Assembly (NCBI GenBank): GCA_012510865.1 | Contig: JAAZHF010000185.1 | Location: 1-21,934 of the forward strand | Origin: Gammaproteobacteria bacterium | Lineage (GTDB): Bacteria; Pseudomonadota; Gammaproteobacteria; Xanthomonadales; Xanthomonadaceae | Direction: 5' to 3' | DNA: 21,934 bases | Shown here: positions 20,843 to 21,934 of the stretch, in pieces | Layout: the number at the start of each line of letters is the position of its first letter | Numbering within the stretch: position 1 is the first letter of the stretch | The notes under the pieces: generated by a model | Databases searched by the model: none | The model's input: only the letters and a program-made list of their open reading frames with translations | What the model was told of the DNA's origin: nothing | Position numbers and translations under genes: made by a program

Positions 20843-20854
20843 TTCTGCGAGAAT
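20843..20854 (+). promoter_or_regulatory. Candidate extended -10 promoter (second TTCTGNNAGAAT element)
   Basis: TTCTGCGAGAAT holds TG-C-GAGAAT, ending 29 bases before the ATG at 20884. With the preceding A it is a perfect inverted repeat, ATTCT-GCG-AGAAT. It matches the element at 15523-15534 at every fixed position. Confidence 0.45.
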
Positions 20855-20883
20855 GCCGCGTCCGAGTCAGCTGGATCCCACGC

Positions 20884-21762
20884 ATGAGCGCCGAGCAACC
20901 CGTCGTCACCGTCCTGGTCCCCTGCTACAACGAAGAGGACGCGGCGACCGAGACGATCGAGACGCTGGATGCGACCCTCGCGCCGCTGGGCAACTTCGAG
21001 ATCCTCGCGATCGAGGACGGTTCGGAGGACTCCACCCTGGCGGTGCTGCGCGGGCTCGAGCAGCGTTTCCCGCGCCTGCGCGTGGTCGAGCACGGGCAGA
21101 ACCGCGGCTACGGCGCCGCGCTCAAGACCGGCATGCGCAACGCGGATTCCGAGCTGATCGCCATCATCGACGCCGACGGCACCTATCCCATCGCCGACCT
21201 GCCGAAGCTGGTGGCGATGATGGACGGGCAGGACATGGTGGTCGGCGCGCGCACGGGCGACAACGTCCAGTACCCGTTCATCCGCAAGGTCCCGAAGTTC
21301 TTCCTGCGCGCCTGGATCAACTGGATCGTCAAGCAGAAGGTCCCCGACATCAATTCCGGCATGCGGGTGTTCCGCAGGTCGATGGCGCAGAAGTTCGTGC
21401 GCGTCCTGCCCAACGGGTTCAGCTTCACCATCACCATCACCATCTCGGCGCTGCGCAACAACTACCGCGTGCGCTTCGAGCCGATCGACTACTTCGCCCG
21501 CACCGGCAAGTCCAAGATCAGCCCGATCAAGGACACCCTGCGCTTCCTGCAGATCATCGGCCGCACCGGCATGTACTTCGCGCCGCTGCGCCTGCTCGCG
21601 CCCCTGATCCTCCTCCTGGGAGGCGCCACGGCCGCCAGCATCGGCTACGACCTGTACATGCGCGACATGACCGAGAAGACCCTGCTGCTCATGACGGCCT
21701 TCCTCAACATGAGCATGTTCGCGGTGCTGGCCGACATGATCGACAAGCGCAGCAACGTCTGA
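20884..21762 (+). CDS. DPM1/GtrB-like polyprenyl-phosphate glycosyltransferase (GT2)
   Basis: A 292-residue family 2 glycosyltransferase. The GT-A domain shows VTVLVPCYNEEDAATE (8-23), LAIEDGSEDST (41-51), QNRGYGAALKTGM (72-84, the RG-x-G-AL-x-x-G motif of dolichyl-phosphate mannosyltransferase-like enzymes) and the catalytic IIDADGTYP (94-102). INSGMRVFRR near 158-167 is also typical. Two hydrophobic helices close the protein (about 236-258 and 262-284). It probably loads a sugar onto a polyprenyl phosphate at the cytoplasmic membrane. The sugar cannot be predicted. It has its own promoter-like element and a methyltransferase-like gene 13 bases downstream, so it starts a new surface-glycan unit to the right of etfA. 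No GtrA-like partner is visible before the window ends. Confidence 0.88.
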   Translation: MSAEQPVVTVLVPCYNEEDAATETIETLDATLAPLGNFEILAIEDGSEDSTLAVLRGLEQRFPRLRVVEHGQNRGYGAALKTGMRNADSELIAIIDADGTYPIADLPKLVAMMDGQDMVVGARTGDNVQYPFIRKVPKFFLRAWINWIVKQKVPDINSGMRVFRRSMAQKFVRVLPNGFSFTITITISALRNNYRVRFEPIDYFARTGKSKISPIKDTLRFLQIIGRTGMYFAPLRLLAPLILLLGGATAASIGYDLYMRDMTEKTLLLMTAFLNMSMFAVLADMIDKRSNV

Positions 21763-21775
21763 GGAGACCGCAAAG

Positions 21776-21934
21776 ATGCCCCAGTCCTCGGGTTTCGAGT
21801 ACCGCGACAACACCGAGCATTTCGACGCGCAGTAGCGCATGTGGCACCTCACGGCGTACTACGGCTTGGTCGTCGACCTGTTCTGTCCGGACATCGGGTT
21901 CCCGGCGGCGGATGCCGGCGCCGGGTCCGGGCAC
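21776..21934 (+). pseudogene. Methyltransferase-like gene with in-frame TAG, 3' end outside window
   Basis: AGGAG (21762-21766) stands nine bases before ATG 21776, a good start. The frame reads 19 codons (FEYRDNTEHFDAQ) and then meets TAG at 21833-21835. The same frame continues open to the window end as RMWHLTAYYGLVVDLF and then AADAGAGSGH. The last part looks like SAM-binding motif I of class I methyltransferases, and the text across the stop reads as one domain. The TAG therefore probably replaces a sense codon. It may be a true nonsense mutation or a sequence error near a contig end. A restart at ATG 21839 is possible but would lack the front. The family call rests on one motif. Confidence 0.5.

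Noticed and set aside
21833..21835. TAG read as a recoded amino acid (suppression or pyrrolysine)
   Set aside because: No such recoding is expected in this lineage and no supporting stem-loop or context is visible. A nonsense mutation or a sequence error is simpler.

Overview
The window is about 21.9 kb of very GC-rich, densely coding DNA with no gene-free stretch longer than about 135 bases. The gene content points to the gammaproteobacterial family Lysobacteraceae (Xanthomonadaceae; a Luteimonas- or Lysobacter-like organism). The reasons are a small H-NS protein of the Xanthomonas type, a fused WxcM-type acetyltransferase/ketoisomerase, a surface-sugar cassette beside etfB-etfA (the usual flank of the Xanthomonas LPS locus), and a GTAG-type REP hairpin. 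The genus is inferred from protein character and synteny, not from a search.

Left third (1-6724). The 3' part of valS converges on a leftward operon pssA > holD-like > rimI in which each stop codon overlaps the next start. The 91-residue middle gene looks like a short, divergent psi subunit of DNA polymerase III. Rightward genes follow: a secreted DUF4124 protein, proS, and an H-NS-like nucleoid protein whose promoter region carries three copies of one octamer. A REP-like hairpin closes the block and appears to supply the stop codon of the next, convergent gene.

Middle (6721-13245). A leftward ThrE-type amino-acid exporter is divergent from a rightward MCE lipid-transport operon: STAS-fused MlaE permease, MlaF ATPase, single-MCE MlaD protein with a long helical tail, and a PqiC-like lipoprotein. 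This is not the canonical mlaFEDCB set. ETF-ubiquinone oxidoreductase follows under its own possible promoter.

Right third (13260-21934). A surface-glycan cassette lies between ETF-QO and its electron-donor genes etfB-etfA. It holds a YfhO-like membrane glycosyltransferase candidate, then a tightly overlapping set: a sugar aminotransferase (WxcK/FdtB-like), a GtrB-like polyprenyl-phosphate glycosyltransferase, a WxcM-like bifunctional enzyme and a GtrA-like flippase. Together these could make dTDP-3-acetamido-3,6-dideoxyhexose, load it on undecaprenyl phosphate, flip it and attach it in the periplasm. After etfBA comes a second GtrB-like glycosyltransferase, followed by a methyltransferase-like gene with an in-frame TAG that runs off the window.

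No tRNA, rRNA, CRISPR array, insertion sequence or prophage gene was seen. Most rightward transcription units have an NNNAAT-type -10 hexamer 25-41 bases before the start codon, several with an extended TGn. The two glycosyltransferase-led units share the element TTCTGNNAGAAT.
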